A stretch of DNA of 64,000 nt from Lysobacter_K koreensis (GCF_042677045.1 NZ_JBHTIH010000002.1:682001-746000); one strand, 5' to 3'; positions 34,171-43,197 are shown, counted from the stretch's first letter. Made by a program: numbers and translations. Notes: generated from the sequence alone by a model not told the origin.

Positions 34171-34287
34171 CTAGGAGCGTTCCTCTAAGCAGCGGGTGCG
34201 GGTCCGTCGCACGAGCCCGCGCATCCCGACGCAGGGGTTGGAAGTGGTTGTCGCGGGCAAGCCTAACCGATCACTCCGACGCGTCGC

Positions 34288-34932
34288 TCACGCCCACTCG
34301 GTCAGGCCTTCGCGTTCGTACAGGGTCTTGAACGAGGGCCGCGCCTTCAGCTTCGCCGCCAGCGCGGCCAGATGCGGCCACTGCAAGGCGTCCTTGGGCA
34401 TCGCGCGCGACCAGCGCATCAGCATCACCAGGTAGAAGTCGGCAGCGCTCACGGTATCGCCGAGCAAGTACGGGCCGTTGCCGGCCAGGTGCGCGTCCAG
34501 GCGCTCCCACGCCGCCTCGATGCGCGGGCGCACGTGGGCCTGCGCGGCGTCGGCGTGCGCGATCCCGGCGACTTCGTGCGGGTACCACCAGATCCGGAAC
34601 AGCGGCTGCACCGCGTTGGCCAGGTGGAATATCCACTGCTGGTAGTGCGCGCGGCGCGGGTCGTCGAGCGCGGGCGCCAATCCGGCGCGCGGATGGCGAT
34701 CGGCCAGGGTCATCAGCAGCGCGGCGGCCTCGAACAGCGGCTGGCCATCGACCACCAGGGTCGGCACCACGCCGTTGGGATTGAGCGCCAGGTATTCGGG
34801 GCGCTTCTGCTCGCCGCTCTTGGTGTCGACCAGCCGCAGCTCGTGCGCGACGTCGAGCTCGAGCAACAACCAGTGCACCACCAGGCTGGCCGCGCCGGGC
34901 GCGTAGTACAGGGAATAGGTCGGCGTTGTCAT
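34288..34932 (-). CDS. Glutathione S-transferase family protein
   Basis: 214 residues with thioredoxin-like N-domain (YSLYYAPGAASLVVHWLL; NPNGVVPTLVVDG with cis-Pro; LFEAAALLMTLADR in the glutathione gamma-Glu site position) and an all-helical C-domain ending in LKARPSFKTLYEREG. Cytosolic; probably conjugates or reduces electrophiles with glutathione. The N-terminal APGAAS is typical of beta-like GSTs, which often use Cys or Ser. The start at 34932 is the first Met of the fold; the much longer frame upstream is antisense to the M14 gene. Confidence 0.88.
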   Translation of the reverse strand: MTTPTYSLYYAPGAASLVVHWLLLELDVAHELRLVDTKSGEQKRPEYLALNPNGVVPTLVVDGQPLFEAAALLMTLADRHPRAGLAPALDDPRRAHYQQWIFHLANAVQPLFRIWWYPHEVAGIAHADAAQAHVRPRIEAAWERLDAHLAGNGPYLLGDTVSAADFYLVMLMRWSRAMPKDALQWPHLAALAAKLKARPSFKTLYEREGLTEWA

Positions 34933-35100
34933 CGCGTGCGGGCCTCCGGAATCAGCGCCGCAGTCTAATCGATGGCCCGCACCGATCCGACCCGAAGTGG
35001 GCCTTGCTGACGCCCGGCTGGCAGCAGCGTGATGCCGCGCAGCGCCGCCGCGGGCGGGCTCCGTTAGGATGCCGGCAATCTTCTGCCGAGATGCCGACGC

Positions 35101-36867
35101 ATGACGCGCACCCTGTTGTTTTCCGCCCTGCTTGCCACCGCCACGCCCGTCGCAGCGGCCCACAACCCGCTGGCGACCGTCGCCGAGCGCAGCGGGTTCG
35201 TCCAGACCGGCCGCTATGAGGAGGTCATCGCGCTGTGCGAAGGATTCGCCCAGCTTCATCCGCGGGCGGTGCGCTGTGCCGACTTCGGCACCACGCCCGA
35301 GGGCCGGCCGATGAAGGTCCTGGTGGCGTCGACCAGTGGTGCGCTGACACCAGAAGCGGCCAAGGCCAGACAGCTGCCGGTAACGCTGATCCAAGGCGGC
35401 ATCCACGCCGGCGAGATCGACGGCAAGGACGCCGGTTTCCTCGCGCTGCGCGAACTGCTTGAAGGCGAAGCGGCGAGCGGCGTGCTCGACAAGCAAGTGC
35501 TGCTGTTCGTGCCGGTGTTCAACATCGACGGCCACGAGCGCTTCGGCCGCTGGAACCGCCCCAACCAGCGCGGGCCCGAGGAGATGGGCTGGCGCACCAC
35601 CGGCCAGAACTACAACCTCAACCGCGACTACGCCAAGGCCGACACGCCCGAGATGCAGGCGATGCTGGCGTTGATCAACCAATGGGACCCGTTGGCCTAC
35701 CTCGACCTGCACGTCACCGACGGCGCCAAGTTCGAGCACGACATCTCGATCCAGGTCGAGCCGCTGAACTCCGGCGACCCGGCGTTGCGCGCGGTCGGCA
35801 AGGCCTTCCGCGACGGCGTGATCGAGCGGCTGGCCGCGCAGGGCTCGTTGCCGCTGGCGTTCTACCCTTCGTTCGTCGAAACCGACAATCCGCAATCCGG
35901 CTTCGAGGACGGCGTTGCCCCGCCGCGCTTCTCGCACGGCTACACGCAGCTACGCAATCGCCTGGGGATGCTGGTGGAGACCCATTCGTGGCGCGACTAC
36001 AAGCACCGCGTGCACGCCACCCGCAACACGATCCTGGCCGCGCTCGAACTGGTCGCCGCGCACGGCGCGAACTGGCAGAAGCAGGTGCAGGCCGCCGACG
36101 CCCGCGCCGCCAAGCTCGGCGGCAAGCCGGTCGCGCTCGACTACAAGGCAAGCGCGACCGCGCGCACGATCCCGTTCCGCGGCTACGCCTACACCCGCAC
36201 GCCGTCGGAAGTGTCCGGCGCGCTGATGACGCGCTACGACGAAAGCACGCCGCAGGTCTGGAACATTCCGCTTCGCGATGACGTGCGCCCCAGCCTCGTC
36301 GTGGACGCGCCGCGCGCCGGTTACTTCGTGCCCGCCGCGCACGCGGGCTGGGTCGCGGCCAAGCTCGACCAGCACGCGATCGACTACCGTCGCGTGGCGC
36401 AGGCGCAGCCGAAGGCGCGGGTCGAGGCGTTCCGCGCCGACAAGGCCGAGTTCGGCGCGGCGTCGACCGAGGGCCACCAGCGCACCACGCTGGCCGGCCA
36501 GTGGAAGAGCGAGATCCAGGCGATCGGCGCCGGCGCCCTGTTCGTGCCGATCGCGCAGCCCAAGGCGCGGCTGGTGATGGCGCTGCTGGAGCCGCAGGCG
36601 CCCGACGCGTTCGCCGCCTGGGGCCGCTTCAACAACGCCTTCGAGCGCAAGGAGTACATGGAGGACTACGTCGCCGAGGAAGTCGCGCGCGCGATGCTGG
36701 CCCAGGACAGGCAGCTCAAGACCGCGTTCGAGCAGCGCCTGAAGGACGACGCCGCATTCGCCCAGAGCCCGCAGGCGCGGCTGGAGTTTTTCGCGCGCCG
36801 GCACTCGTCGTGGGACGCGCGTTACAACCTGTATCCGGTGCTGCGGACCGACCACGCACCGCGGTGA
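35101..36867 (+). CDS. Secreted M14-family zinc carboxypeptidase
   Basis: 588 residues with a signal peptide (MTRTLLFSALLATATPVAAA). The M14 zinc site is GGIHAGEIDGKD (His, Glu) near residue 105 and the third ligand is in YLDLHVTDG near 205. The substrate-binding Arg lies in YNLNRDY. A second half of ~280 residues follows the catalytic domain. It should remove C-terminal residues from peptides outside the cytoplasm. A TAGGAT -10-like sequence about 35 bp upstream may be part of the promoter. Confidence 0.9.
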   Translation: MTRTLLFSALLATATPVAAAHNPLATVAERSGFVQTGRYEEVIALCEGFAQLHPRAVRCADFGTTPEGRPMKVLVASTSGALTPEAAKARQLPVTLIQGGIHAGEIDGKDAGFLALRELLEGEAASGVLDKQVLLFVPVFNIDGHERFGRWNRPNQRGPEEMGWRTTGQNYNLNRDYAKADTPEMQAMLALINQWDPLAYLDLHVTDGAKFEHDISIQVEPLNSGDPALRAVGKAFRDGVIERLAAQGSLPLAFYPSFVETDNPQSGFEDGVAPPRFSHGYTQLRNRLGMLVETHSWRDYKHRVHATRNTILAALELVAAHGANWQKQVQAADARAAKLGGKPVALDYKASATARTIPFRGYAYTRTPSEVSGALMTRYDESTPQVWNIPLRDDVRPSLVVDAPRAGYFVPAAHAGWVAAKLDQHAIDYRRVAQAQPKARVEAFRADKAEFGAASTEGHQRTTLAGQWKSEIQAIGAGALFVPIAQPKARLVMALLEPQAPDAFAAWGRFNNAFERKEYMEDYVAEEVARAMLAQDRQLKTAFEQRLKDDAAFAQSPQARLEFFARRHSSWDARYNLYPVLRTDHAPR

Positions 36868-36910
36868 GGCCGGCGCCCCCGGGCGCCGGCATCGGCGCTG
36901 CGATTGCTTC

Positions 36911-37067
36911 TGCAGGGCGGGTTCAAACCCGCCATCACGAACCGTCGGCCGCCGCGCGCCACCGATGGCGAGTAAGACCCGCCATCGGTAACTTGATTAC
37001 CTGATGCGCACGGGTGGGCGCGGCGCCGAGGTCTCCCTTGCAGGCGGGTTAAAACCCGCCCTACGCA
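36911..37067. repeat. GCGGGTT-AACCCGC palindromes, three units
   Basis: GGCGGGTTCAAACCCGCC near 36917, a weaker unit with CCGCCATCGG near 36980, and GCGGGTTAAAACCCGCC near 37042. The family recurs at 52165-52310, 61143-61225 and 62255-62380. It fills the gap between the convergent M14 and YdeI-like genes and could act as a bidirectional terminator. Confidence 0.75.
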
Positions 37068-37091
37068 GCGTTGTTACACCCGCGGCGGCAC

Positions 37092-37724
37092 TCAGCAATT
37101 CTGGTACTTCCAGTGCCGCTGCTTGCCCTCGGCCAGCCACTCGACCGCCTGCGCCAGGCGCTTGTGTCGGGTCTCGTCGCGCTTGGCCTCGGTGATCCAG
37201 TCGACGTACTCGCGTTGCTGGCTCGGCGGGAAGGCCTCGAACGTCGCCTTGGCCTTGGCGTTGTGTCGCAGGGCGGCGGCCAGGTCGGCCGGCGCCTGCG
37301 GTGGCGGCCTGGGCGCGGTGGTCTTGCGCACGCCGGGCGTCTTCACCCCGTCCTCGTTGAGCTGCATGGCGCGGCGCAGGTGCGCGAGCAGTTGCTTCTT
37401 CGGCGGCAGGTCCTTGAGCGTGGTGAGCTTGCCGTAGCTGCCCATGCCCTCTCGCGGCTGGCCCTCTCGCGGCTGGCCGGCGCTCTCGTCCTCGCCGACC
37501 ACCAGCGCGTGCTTCCAGTAGCCGAACGAGGCGTGTTGCTTGAACGCCGCCATCGAGCACAGGATCCCCCCGGCATGCACGAACGCCGGCGCACTCCATT
37601 TCAGGGTTTCCTCGACGCCCGGGCAGGCCTCGTGCACGGTCTCGCGCAGGTACTCGAGCAGCGGCCGCGCGAAGTCGGCCTGGCGGGCGATGTAGGCGTC
37701 GATCCGGGGGTCGCGCGGAGTCAT
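37092..37724 (-). CDS. YdeI/OmpD-associated family protein (DUF1801 + YdeI)
   Basis: 210 residues. N-terminal DUF1801 domain (ETVHEACPGVEETLKWSAPAF, then a compact beta core FGYWKHALVVG) and C-terminal YdeI/OmpD-associated domain (ATFEAFPPSQQREYVDWITEA and KQRHWKYQNC). E. coli YdeI was reported to protect against polymyxin and a bacteriocin; the molecular role is unknown. A perfect 15-bp direct repeat at 37446-37475 encodes GQPRE twice in the loop after the core, probably a slippage duplication. Confidence 0.85.
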   Translation of the reverse strand: MTPRDPRIDAYIARQADFARPLLEYLRETVHEACPGVEETLKWSAPAFVHAGGILCSMAAFKQHASFGYWKHALVVGEDESAGQPREGQPREGMGSYGKLTTLKDLPPKKQLLAHLRRAMQLNEDGVKTPGVRKTTAPRPPPQAPADLAAALRHNAKAKATFEAFPPSQQREYVDWITEAKRDETRHKRLAQAVEWLAEGKQRHWKYQNC

Positions 37725-37828
37725 TGGCGGGGTTCCTGCATGGCCGCCTGGCGCGGCGGCGGCGTCCTATTCTGCACCCGCTTCTGCGTTGGCATGGATA
37801 GCGGCAACCCCCTTGAGGAGCGACTCCG

Positions 37829-38071
37829 ATGTACACCCATGACCGCCGCCGTGCCGGCGCGGACGGCTCGGCCACGTTGCGCGCGCAACTCAACGAGGCG
37901 CAGCTGCGGATGCTGCGCGAGCTGGAATTCTTCGGCTGGGAGTTGCGCTTCGTGCGCCACCCGCCGTTCCGCGACGCGGTGCCGGTGATCTTCGCGGGCG
38001 ACAACGCGTTCGTGGCGCTGCGGCCCGATGGCAGCCTGGACGAGGAACCCGCGTTCAACATCCGCCATTGA
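37829..38071 (+). CDS. Small conserved-looking hypothetical protein, 80 residues
   Basis: 80 residues starting MYTHDRRRAG, with a helix NEAQLRMLRELEFFGWELRF followed by a strand/turn region PVIFAGDNAFVALRPDGSL. Soluble, no signal. The ATG has a strong GAGGAG Shine-Dalgarno with 7-bp spacing and the codon bias of its neighbours, so it is very likely a real gene. I do not know its function. It diverges from the YdeI-like gene and converges with thpR. Confidence 0.75.
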   Translation: MYTHDRRRAGADGSATLRAQLNEAQLRMLRELEFFGWELRFVRHPPFRDAVPVIFAGDNAFVALRPDGSLDEEPAFNIRH

Positions 38072-38098
38072 CGCGCCGCTGACACTGACCGCGGCGGA

Positions 38099-38674
38099 TC
38101 AGCCCGCCAGCGCCCAACGCCGCAGCACCGCGTACGGACGCCTGGGCTGGCTGTCGATCAGCACGAACTCGCGTACCGGCCACGCCAGTGGCTCGACCGG
38201 CATCGGCTCGATCAGCCGGCGCACGTCGCGCTGCAGCGTGAGGTGCGGGGTGAACGCGGGCGCGGATTTGACCCGCACGTGCGCCCTGGCCAGCACCTGG
38301 CCCAAGCCGTCCCACAGCCGCTCCAGCCCCTCGGGCACCGCCTGCGTGCCGAGCCACCACACCCTGGCCCCGGCAAAGCTGGCGGCGCGGTCGAGTTGCA
38401 GGTCGAACGCCGGCAGCCGCACGCCGTCGGCGGCGGCGCAGGCCTGCTCCAGCAGCGCGACGGGCAGCGGACTGTAATCGCCCAGGTATTGCATCGTCAG
38501 GTGGTAGCGATCGGGGCGCAGCCGCCGGCCACCGGGCGCCCAGTCGCGTTCCAGGCGCGCCGCGACGCGGCAGATCTCCTCGCGCAACCCGGCATCGGGC
38601 CACAGCGCGAAGAACAGGCGATGCGGGTCGTCCCAGCCGGCCTCGCCAGCGCTTGCGAACAGGTCGTCTTGCAT
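38099..38674 (-). CDS. thpR: RNA 2',3'-cyclic phosphodiesterase (2'-5' RNA ligase family)
   Basis: 191 residues with both HxT motifs of the 2H phosphoesterase family: YHLTMQYLG (~60) and FTPHLTLQRD (~145). The N-terminus HRLFFALWPD is typical of bacterial ThpR/LigT. The enzyme opens 2',3'-cyclic phosphates and can join tRNA half-molecules in vitro. The frame has an earlier ATG at 38713; 38674 was chosen because MQDDLF resembles family N-termini, but neither has a good Shine-Dalgarno. It ends 27 bp from the convergent small gene. Confidence 0.88.
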   Translation of the reverse strand: MQDDLFASAGEAGWDDPHRLFFALWPDAGLREEICRVAARLERDWAPGGRRLRPDRYHLTMQYLGDYSPLPVALLEQACAAADGVRLPAFDLQLDRAASFAGARVWWLGTQAVPEGLERLWDGLGQVLARAHVRVKSAPAFTPHLTLQRDVRRLIEPMPVEPLAWPVREFVLIDSQPRRPYAVLRRWALAG

Positions 38675-38770
38675 CGCGAAAGTGTAGCCGGCGGTGGCAA
38701 GCGGCTTTTTCATGCCGCGGCCACGGCGCGGCGGTCACGATCGGATCCCACCACGACGCGGGAGTCTTCC

Positions 38771-39604
38771 ATGTCCGCCAAAGGCATCACCACCCCGGGC
38801 AAGCAGCGGCCGATGCAGCCGCAGCCGGACACCATCCGCGCCGGCTACCGCGGCAGCGGCAAGCTCGACGGCAAGGTCGCCTTGATCTCCGGCGGCGACA
38901 GCGGCATCGGCCGCGCGGTGGCGGTGCATTTCGCCCGCGAGGGCGCCGACGTCGCGATCCTCTACCTCAGCGAGGACGCCGACGCGCGCGATACCCAGAC
39001 GATGGTCGAGGCCGAGGGGCGCCGCTGCCTGCTGCTGCGCGGCGACGCGCGCAACGTGGCGCGCTGCAAGTCGGCGGTCGAACGCACGGTCAGGACGCTG
39101 GGGCGGCTGGACGTGCTGGTCAACAACCTGGCCGACCACGTCACCCAGTCCAAGCTCGAGGACATCACCCCCGCGCAGCTGCGCACCACGTTCGAAAACA
39201 ACGTGTTCCCGTTCTTCCACCTGACCCGCTACGCGCTGGCGCACCTGAAGAAAGGCAGCGCGATCATCAACACCGGCTCGGTGACCTCGTTCCGCGGCAG
39301 CGAGCACCTGATCGACTACGCGGCCACCAAGGGCGCGGTCGAGAGCTTTACCTACTCGCTGGCGAAGAACGTCGTCGGCCGCGGCATCCGCGTCAACGGG
39401 GTCGCGCCGGGGCCGATCTGGACGCCGCTGATCACATCCAGCAAAAGCCCGAAGGAACAACGCGAGTTCGGCAAGGACACGCCGATGAAGCGGCCCGGCC
39501 AGCCCAGCGAGGTTGCGCCGGCATTCGTGTACCTGGCCTGCGACGACAGCAGCTACGTCACCGGCCAGTTCCTGCACGTCAACGGCGGTGGCTACAACGG
39601 CTGA
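38771..39604 (+). CDS. SDR-family NAD(P)-dependent oxidoreductase
   Basis: 277 residues with a ~35-residue N-terminal extension (QRPMQPQPDTIRAGYRGSGK), then a classical short-chain dehydrogenase: cofactor loop ISGGDSGIGRAVA, LVNNLADH, catalytic Ser in NTGSVTSF, Tyr and Lys in YAATKGAVE, and the end VTGQFLHVNGGGYNG. The extension plus GGDSGIGR places it with the YhxC/general-stress-protein-39 subgroup, found in many stress regulons; substrate unknown. NADP is more likely than NAD from the downstream Arg, but this is not certain. Confidence 0.9.
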   Translation: MSAKGITTPGKQRPMQPQPDTIRAGYRGSGKLDGKVALISGGDSGIGRAVAVHFAREGADVAILYLSEDADARDTQTMVEAEGRRCLLLRGDARNVARCKSAVERTVRTLGRLDVLVNNLADHVTQSKLEDITPAQLRTTFENNVFPFFHLTRYALAHLKKGSAIINTGSVTSFRGSEHLIDYAATKGAVESFTYSLAKNVVGRGIRVNGVAPGPIWTPLITSSKSPKEQREFGKDTPMKRPGQPSEVAPAFVYLACDDSSYVTGQFLHVNGGGYNG

Positions 39605-39647
39605 GGCGCGCCCACCGCCACAGCCGCGCGCAAGTCCGGGCGTCTTG

Positions 39648-40106
39648 TCAGCGCGGCGATGCCGCCAGCGCGGTCCTGCGCAGCGTCGGCCAGACCTGGA
39701 TCAGTCCGATCAGGTGCACCACGCCGTAGCCCAGGCAGATCGCCGAACTCCACACGTTGAACGCGGTTGCCGCGGCGTGCCCGGTGACCAGCAGCGGGAT
39801 CAGAACCAGCCCGCGCAGCACGTACACGGCGGTGATCGCGCACAGGATCGGTTTGAGCGCCGGCAGCCGCCGGATCAGCCCCGCGCCGGACAGCGCATAG
39901 GCCGCCCAGATGCCCAGCACCGCGGCGATGCACACCGTCACCACCGGCGGGTACCAGTGGCCGGCCTCGGCCAGCTGCGCCATGCGCTCGCCGGCGCCGA
40001 ACATGCGATAGCCCGGCGCGCCCCAGGCGATCACGCCCAGGTGCAGCAGCGCGGCCAGGGCGCTGAGGCCGGCGCCGGCGACCAGCCAGCGGTTCGGCGC
40101 GCTCAC
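39648..40106 (-). CDS. Four-helix integral membrane protein, unknown
   Basis: 152 residues from a GTG start, with four hydrophobic segments (ALAALLHLGVIAWGAP; VVTVCIAAVLGIWAAYAL; PILCAITAVYVLRGLVLIPL; AICLGYGVVHLIGLI). Its start overlaps the stop of the upstream SRPBCC gene in GTGA, so the two are translated together. No catalytic motif is apparent. The coupling suggests a shared task, such as handling a hydrophobic ligand at the membrane, but this is inference only. Confidence 0.7.
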   Translation of the reverse strand: MSAPNRWLVAGAGLSALAALLHLGVIAWGAPGYRMFGAGERMAQLAEAGHWYPPVVTVCIAAVLGIWAAYALSGAGLIRRLPALKPILCAITAVYVLRGLVLIPLLVTGHAAATAFNVWSSAICLGYGVVHLIGLIQVWPTLRRTALAASPR

Positions 40107-40669
40107 GAACCCTTCCCGTCGCGTTTCGCCTGTGCGCGCAGGTAATCGGCCAGCCCGCCCAGCTGCTCGCCCTGGACCTTGTCGATCACCGGCACGAACT
40201 TGGAGAGGTCGTCGGGGGTGTAGCCGCCGGCGCGGTAATACAACGTGATACGCGTGCCATCGGCGACCGGCGCCAGCCGGAATTCTAGCGCGCCGGCCAC
40301 GCCCATGCCCTGCAGCGGCCCGAGCCCGCCGGTCATGCGCAAGGTCTTGCCCGGATCGACGAAGGTCACGGTCATGTGCCAGGCCTGCTGCGCGCCGTTG
40401 ATCTCGCAGAAGCAGCCACCGGCACGCGGCTGGATCGACAGCTTCGAGGCGTCGCCCCACCAGCTGTGGTCCTTCGGCCACCAGCGGCCGACGTCATCGA
40501 CCAATGCCTTCCACGCGGTAGTCGCGTCGACCGGGACGACCTGCGAATTCTCGAGGGTGAAACCGCTGGGCGAGACGTCCTTGACCTCGGCCTGGGCCAG
40601 GCCGGCCGCAGCCAGCACCAGGGCCGCGACGAGCGTCTTGCCGGGGATCGATCGAATGATGCCGCGCAT
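40103..40669 (-). CDS. Secreted SRPBCC (START-like) domain protein
   Basis: 188 residues: signal peptide (GKTLVAALVLAAAGLAQAE), then a SRPBCC fold with NSQVVPVDATTAWKALVDDV, DVGRWWPKDHSWWGDAS and a C-terminal helix (FVPVIDKVQGEQLGGLADYL). SRPBCC domains enclose hydrophobic ligands. Export to the periplasm is unusual enough to note. It is the first gene of a two-gene unit with the membrane protein that overlaps its stop. Confidence 0.8.
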   Translation of the reverse strand: MRGIIRSIPGKTLVAALVLAAAGLAQAEVKDVSPSGFTLENSQVVPVDATTAWKALVDDVGRWWPKDHSWWGDASKLSIQPRAGGCFCEINGAQQAWHMTVTFVDPGKTLRMTGGLGPLQGMGVAGALEFRLAPVADGTRITLYYRAGGYTPDDLSKFVPVIDKVQGEQLGGLADYLRAQAKRDGKGS

Positions 40670-40842
40670 GTCCGTTCCCTTCGTTGGGGTGCGGCGATTA
40701 GGACGCCGGCCGCGCTGCGTGGCAAGTGCGGCCGGTCATGCGCGGTCGTTCCACCAGCCGCAACCGGGCAGATGCGACGCGAGTGGCTGCCATCGGCTGT
40801 GCCCGATGGCGGGAGGTCGAAGATTCAGGGGCGTAGCCTTGT

Positions 40843-40941
40843 TCGTCATCCCCGCGAAGGCGGGGATCCAGGGACTTTGCCGATGCTCTTGCTGGTTGCG
40901 AAAGCCAAGTCACTGGATTCCTGCGTTCGCAGGAATGATGA
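40843..40941. repeat. Miniature inverted-repeat element, ~99 bp
   Basis: Ends TCGTCATCCCCGCGAAGG and the imperfect reverse complement ending GCAGGAATGATGA bracket ~40 bp of unrelated sequence (containing TTTGCCGATGCTCTTGC). No open frame. The end palindrome is shared with 3176-3209. It sits in the 351-bp gap between the SRPBCC gene and uup, where nothing else was recognised. Confidence 0.75.
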
Positions 40942-41020
40942 GCAAGAGTGACGAGACTGATGATGTAGGGATGAACCGCAGTCGGCGCACGAGGTCGTCC
41001 GTAGGCGCGTCATCAGCGGG

Positions 41021-42904
41021 TTACGCGTCCAGCTCGGCCCAGCGCGCATACGCCGCATCCAGCTCGCGCTGCGCCACCGCCAGCTCGGCGTTGTGCGCGG
41101 TGATCGCCGCGGCATCGCGCTGATAGAACGCCGGTTCGTTCATCTGCGCGGTCATCGCGGCGACCCGGGTTTCCAGCGCCTCGATCCGCGCCGGCAACTG
41201 CTCCAGCTCGCGCGCGTCCTTGAAGCTGAGCTTGCGCTTGGCCTCGACCGGCGTGGCCACGGTCGGTGCGACCGGCATCGATGCCGACCTCGCCTGTGAC
41301 GGTGCCGCAACGCTCGCCACTGGCCGCTGCCTTACCCAATCGCTGTAGCCGCCGATGTATTCGCCGACGCGGCCGTTGCCTTCCATCACCAGAGTCGAGG
41401 TCACCACGTTGTCGAGGAAGTCGCGGTCGTGGCTGACCAGCAGCAGCGTGCCGGGGTATTCGCCGAGCAGCTCTTCCAGCAGTTCCAGCGTCTCGACGTC
41501 GAGGTCGTTGGTCGGTTCGTCCATCACCAGCAGGTTGGACGGCTGCGCGAACAGCTTGGCCAGCAGCAGGCGGTTGCGCTCGCCGCCGGACAGGCGGGTG
41601 ATCGGCGCGCGCGCGCGTTCGGGGGTGAACAGGAAATCCTGCAGGTAGCCGATCACATGCTTCTGGCGGCCACCGACCTCGACGAACTCGCGGCCCTCGG
41701 ACACGTTCTCCAGCGCGTTCCAGTCCTCGCGCAGGGTAGCGCGGTACTGGTCGAAGTAGGCAACCTGCAGGTTGCTGCCCATGCGGATCTCGCCCGCGGT
41801 CGGGGCCAGTTCGCCCAGCAACATCTTGAGCAGGGTGGTCTTGCCGCTGCCGTTGGGACCGATCAGGCCGATCCGGTCGCCGCGGAAGATCGTGGTCGAG
41901 ACGTTGTCGAGGAACAGCTTGCCGTTGCCGTAGCCGAACGACACGCCCTTGGCCTCGATCACCTTCTTGCCCGACGATTCGGCCTGCGCCAGGTCCATGC
42001 GCACGTTGCCGGTCAGGTCGCGGCGCTGGGCACGTTCGCTGCGCAAGGCCTTGAGCCGACGCACGCGGCCTTCGTCGCGGGTGCGGCGGGCCTTGATGCC
42101 CTGGCGGATCCAGATCTCTTCCTGCGCCAGCAGCTTGTCGAAACGCGCGTTCTCCTGCGCCTCGGCGTGCAGCCGCTCCTCGCGGCGGCGCTCGTAGTTG
42201 GCCCAGTCGCCGGGCCAGCTGGTGACCTGGCCGCGGTCGATCTCGACGATGCGGGTGGCCAGCGCGCGCAGGAAGCGGCGGTCGTGGGTGACGAACACCA
42301 GCGCGCCCTTCCACGAGGTCTTGAGGAATTCCTCGAGCCAGTCGATCGCCTCGATGTCGAGGTGGTTGGTCGGTTCGTCGAGCAGCAGCAGGTCGGGCGC
42401 CGACACCAGCGCCCGCGCCAGCAGCACGCGCCGCTTCATGCCGCCGGAGAGGCCCGCGAACTCCGCGTCGCCGTCGAGGCTGAGGCGGTCGAGCGTCTCG
42501 ACCACGCGCTGGTCGGCGCCCCAGCCGTTGGCGGCCTCGATCTTGGCCTGCACGTTGCCCATCGCCTCGGCGTCGAACTCCTCGGCGTGGCTCAGGTGGT
42601 GGTACTCGGCCAGCCAAGCGCCCAGTTCGCCCATGCCCGCGGCGACCACGTCGAACACGTCGCCGGCGGCGCCGTGCGGCACTTCCTGTTCGAGGCGCGC
42701 GATGCGCACCCCACCCTCGCGGCGGATCTCGCCGTCGTCGGGGCGGATGGTGTCCGACAGCAGGCGCAGCAGCGTCGACTTGCCGGCGCCGTTGCGGCCG
42801 ATGAGGGCGATGCGCTCGCCGGGTTCGATGGACAGCTCGACGTTCTCGAGCAGCAGCGGGCCGCCGACGCTGTAGTCGACGTTTTGCAGGGTGATCAGGG
42901 GCAT
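41021..42904 (-). CDS. uup: ABC-F ATPase Uup
   Basis: 627 residues with two ABC ATPase domains: Walker A GRNGAGKST (~36) and GPNGSGKTT (~348), signatures LSGGMKRR and LSGGERNR, and Walker B LLLDEPTNHLD and LVMDEPTNDLD. A charged linker joins them, and a C-terminal coiled coil (residues ~545-627) follows a Pro/Ala-rich stretch, the layout of Uup rather than EttA or YheS. No transmembrane domain. ABC-F proteins act on the ribosome; Uup also binds DNA and affects transposon excision. Confidence 0.93.
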   Translation of the reverse strand: MPLITLQNVDYSVGGPLLLENVELSIEPGERIALIGRNGAGKSTLLRLLSDTIRPDDGEIRREGGVRIARLEQEVPHGAAGDVFDVVAAGMGELGAWLAEYHHLSHAEEFDAEAMGNVQAKIEAANGWGADQRVVETLDRLSLDGDAEFAGLSGGMKRRVLLARALVSAPDLLLLDEPTNHLDIEAIDWLEEFLKTSWKGALVFVTHDRRFLRALATRIVEIDRGQVTSWPGDWANYERRREERLHAEAQENARFDKLLAQEEIWIRQGIKARRTRDEGRVRRLKALRSERAQRRDLTGNVRMDLAQAESSGKKVIEAKGVSFGYGNGKLFLDNVSTTIFRGDRIGLIGPNGSGKTTLLKMLLGELAPTAGEIRMGSNLQVAYFDQYRATLREDWNALENVSEGREFVEVGGRQKHVIGYLQDFLFTPERARAPITRLSGGERNRLLLAKLFAQPSNLLVMDEPTNDLDVETLELLEELLGEYPGTLLLVSHDRDFLDNVVTSTLVMEGNGRVGEYIGGYSDWVRQRPVASVAAPSQARSASMPVAPTVATPVEAKRKLSFKDARELEQLPARIEALETRVAAMTAQMNEPAFYQRDAAAITAHNAELAVAQRELDAAYARWAELDA

Positions 42905-43080
42905 CCGCCCATTCTACGGGGCGCACGCGGTTGCCGGGTCGTTCGCGGGCCGCGCGGATGGTTGGCCGGGCCGGTCACGCGTTCGGCAGCGGCTTCGACG
43001 GGCGCATAATGGCCCGCGGCTGACGCGCGCCCCGCGCCTCAGCCCGAACTCAATCCGCCACCGCCATCGAGGACAAGATC

Positions 43081-43197
43081 ATGAGCAAGGGCATGGACCA
43101 GAAGAAAACCGAAAAGAAGAAACCGGCCAAGACCATGAAGGAAAAGAAAGCCGAGAAGAAGGACAAGAAGGCCAACAAGGCGTTCGGGCCGGCTTGA
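43081..43197 (+). CDS. Tiny lysine-rich protein, 38 residues
   Basis: A 38-residue peptide, about half Lys/Glu/Asp, starting MSKGMDQKKTEKKKPAK and ending KAFGPA. A GAGGA sequence 7 bp upstream and a CATAAT -10-like element about 70 bp upstream support expression. Short Lys-rich proteins of this kind occur in xanthomonads without assigned function; nucleic acid or ribosome binding is a guess from charge. It is too short for most gene callers. Confidence 0.65.
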   Translation: MSKGMDQKKTEKKKPAKTMKEKKAEKKDKKANKAFGPA

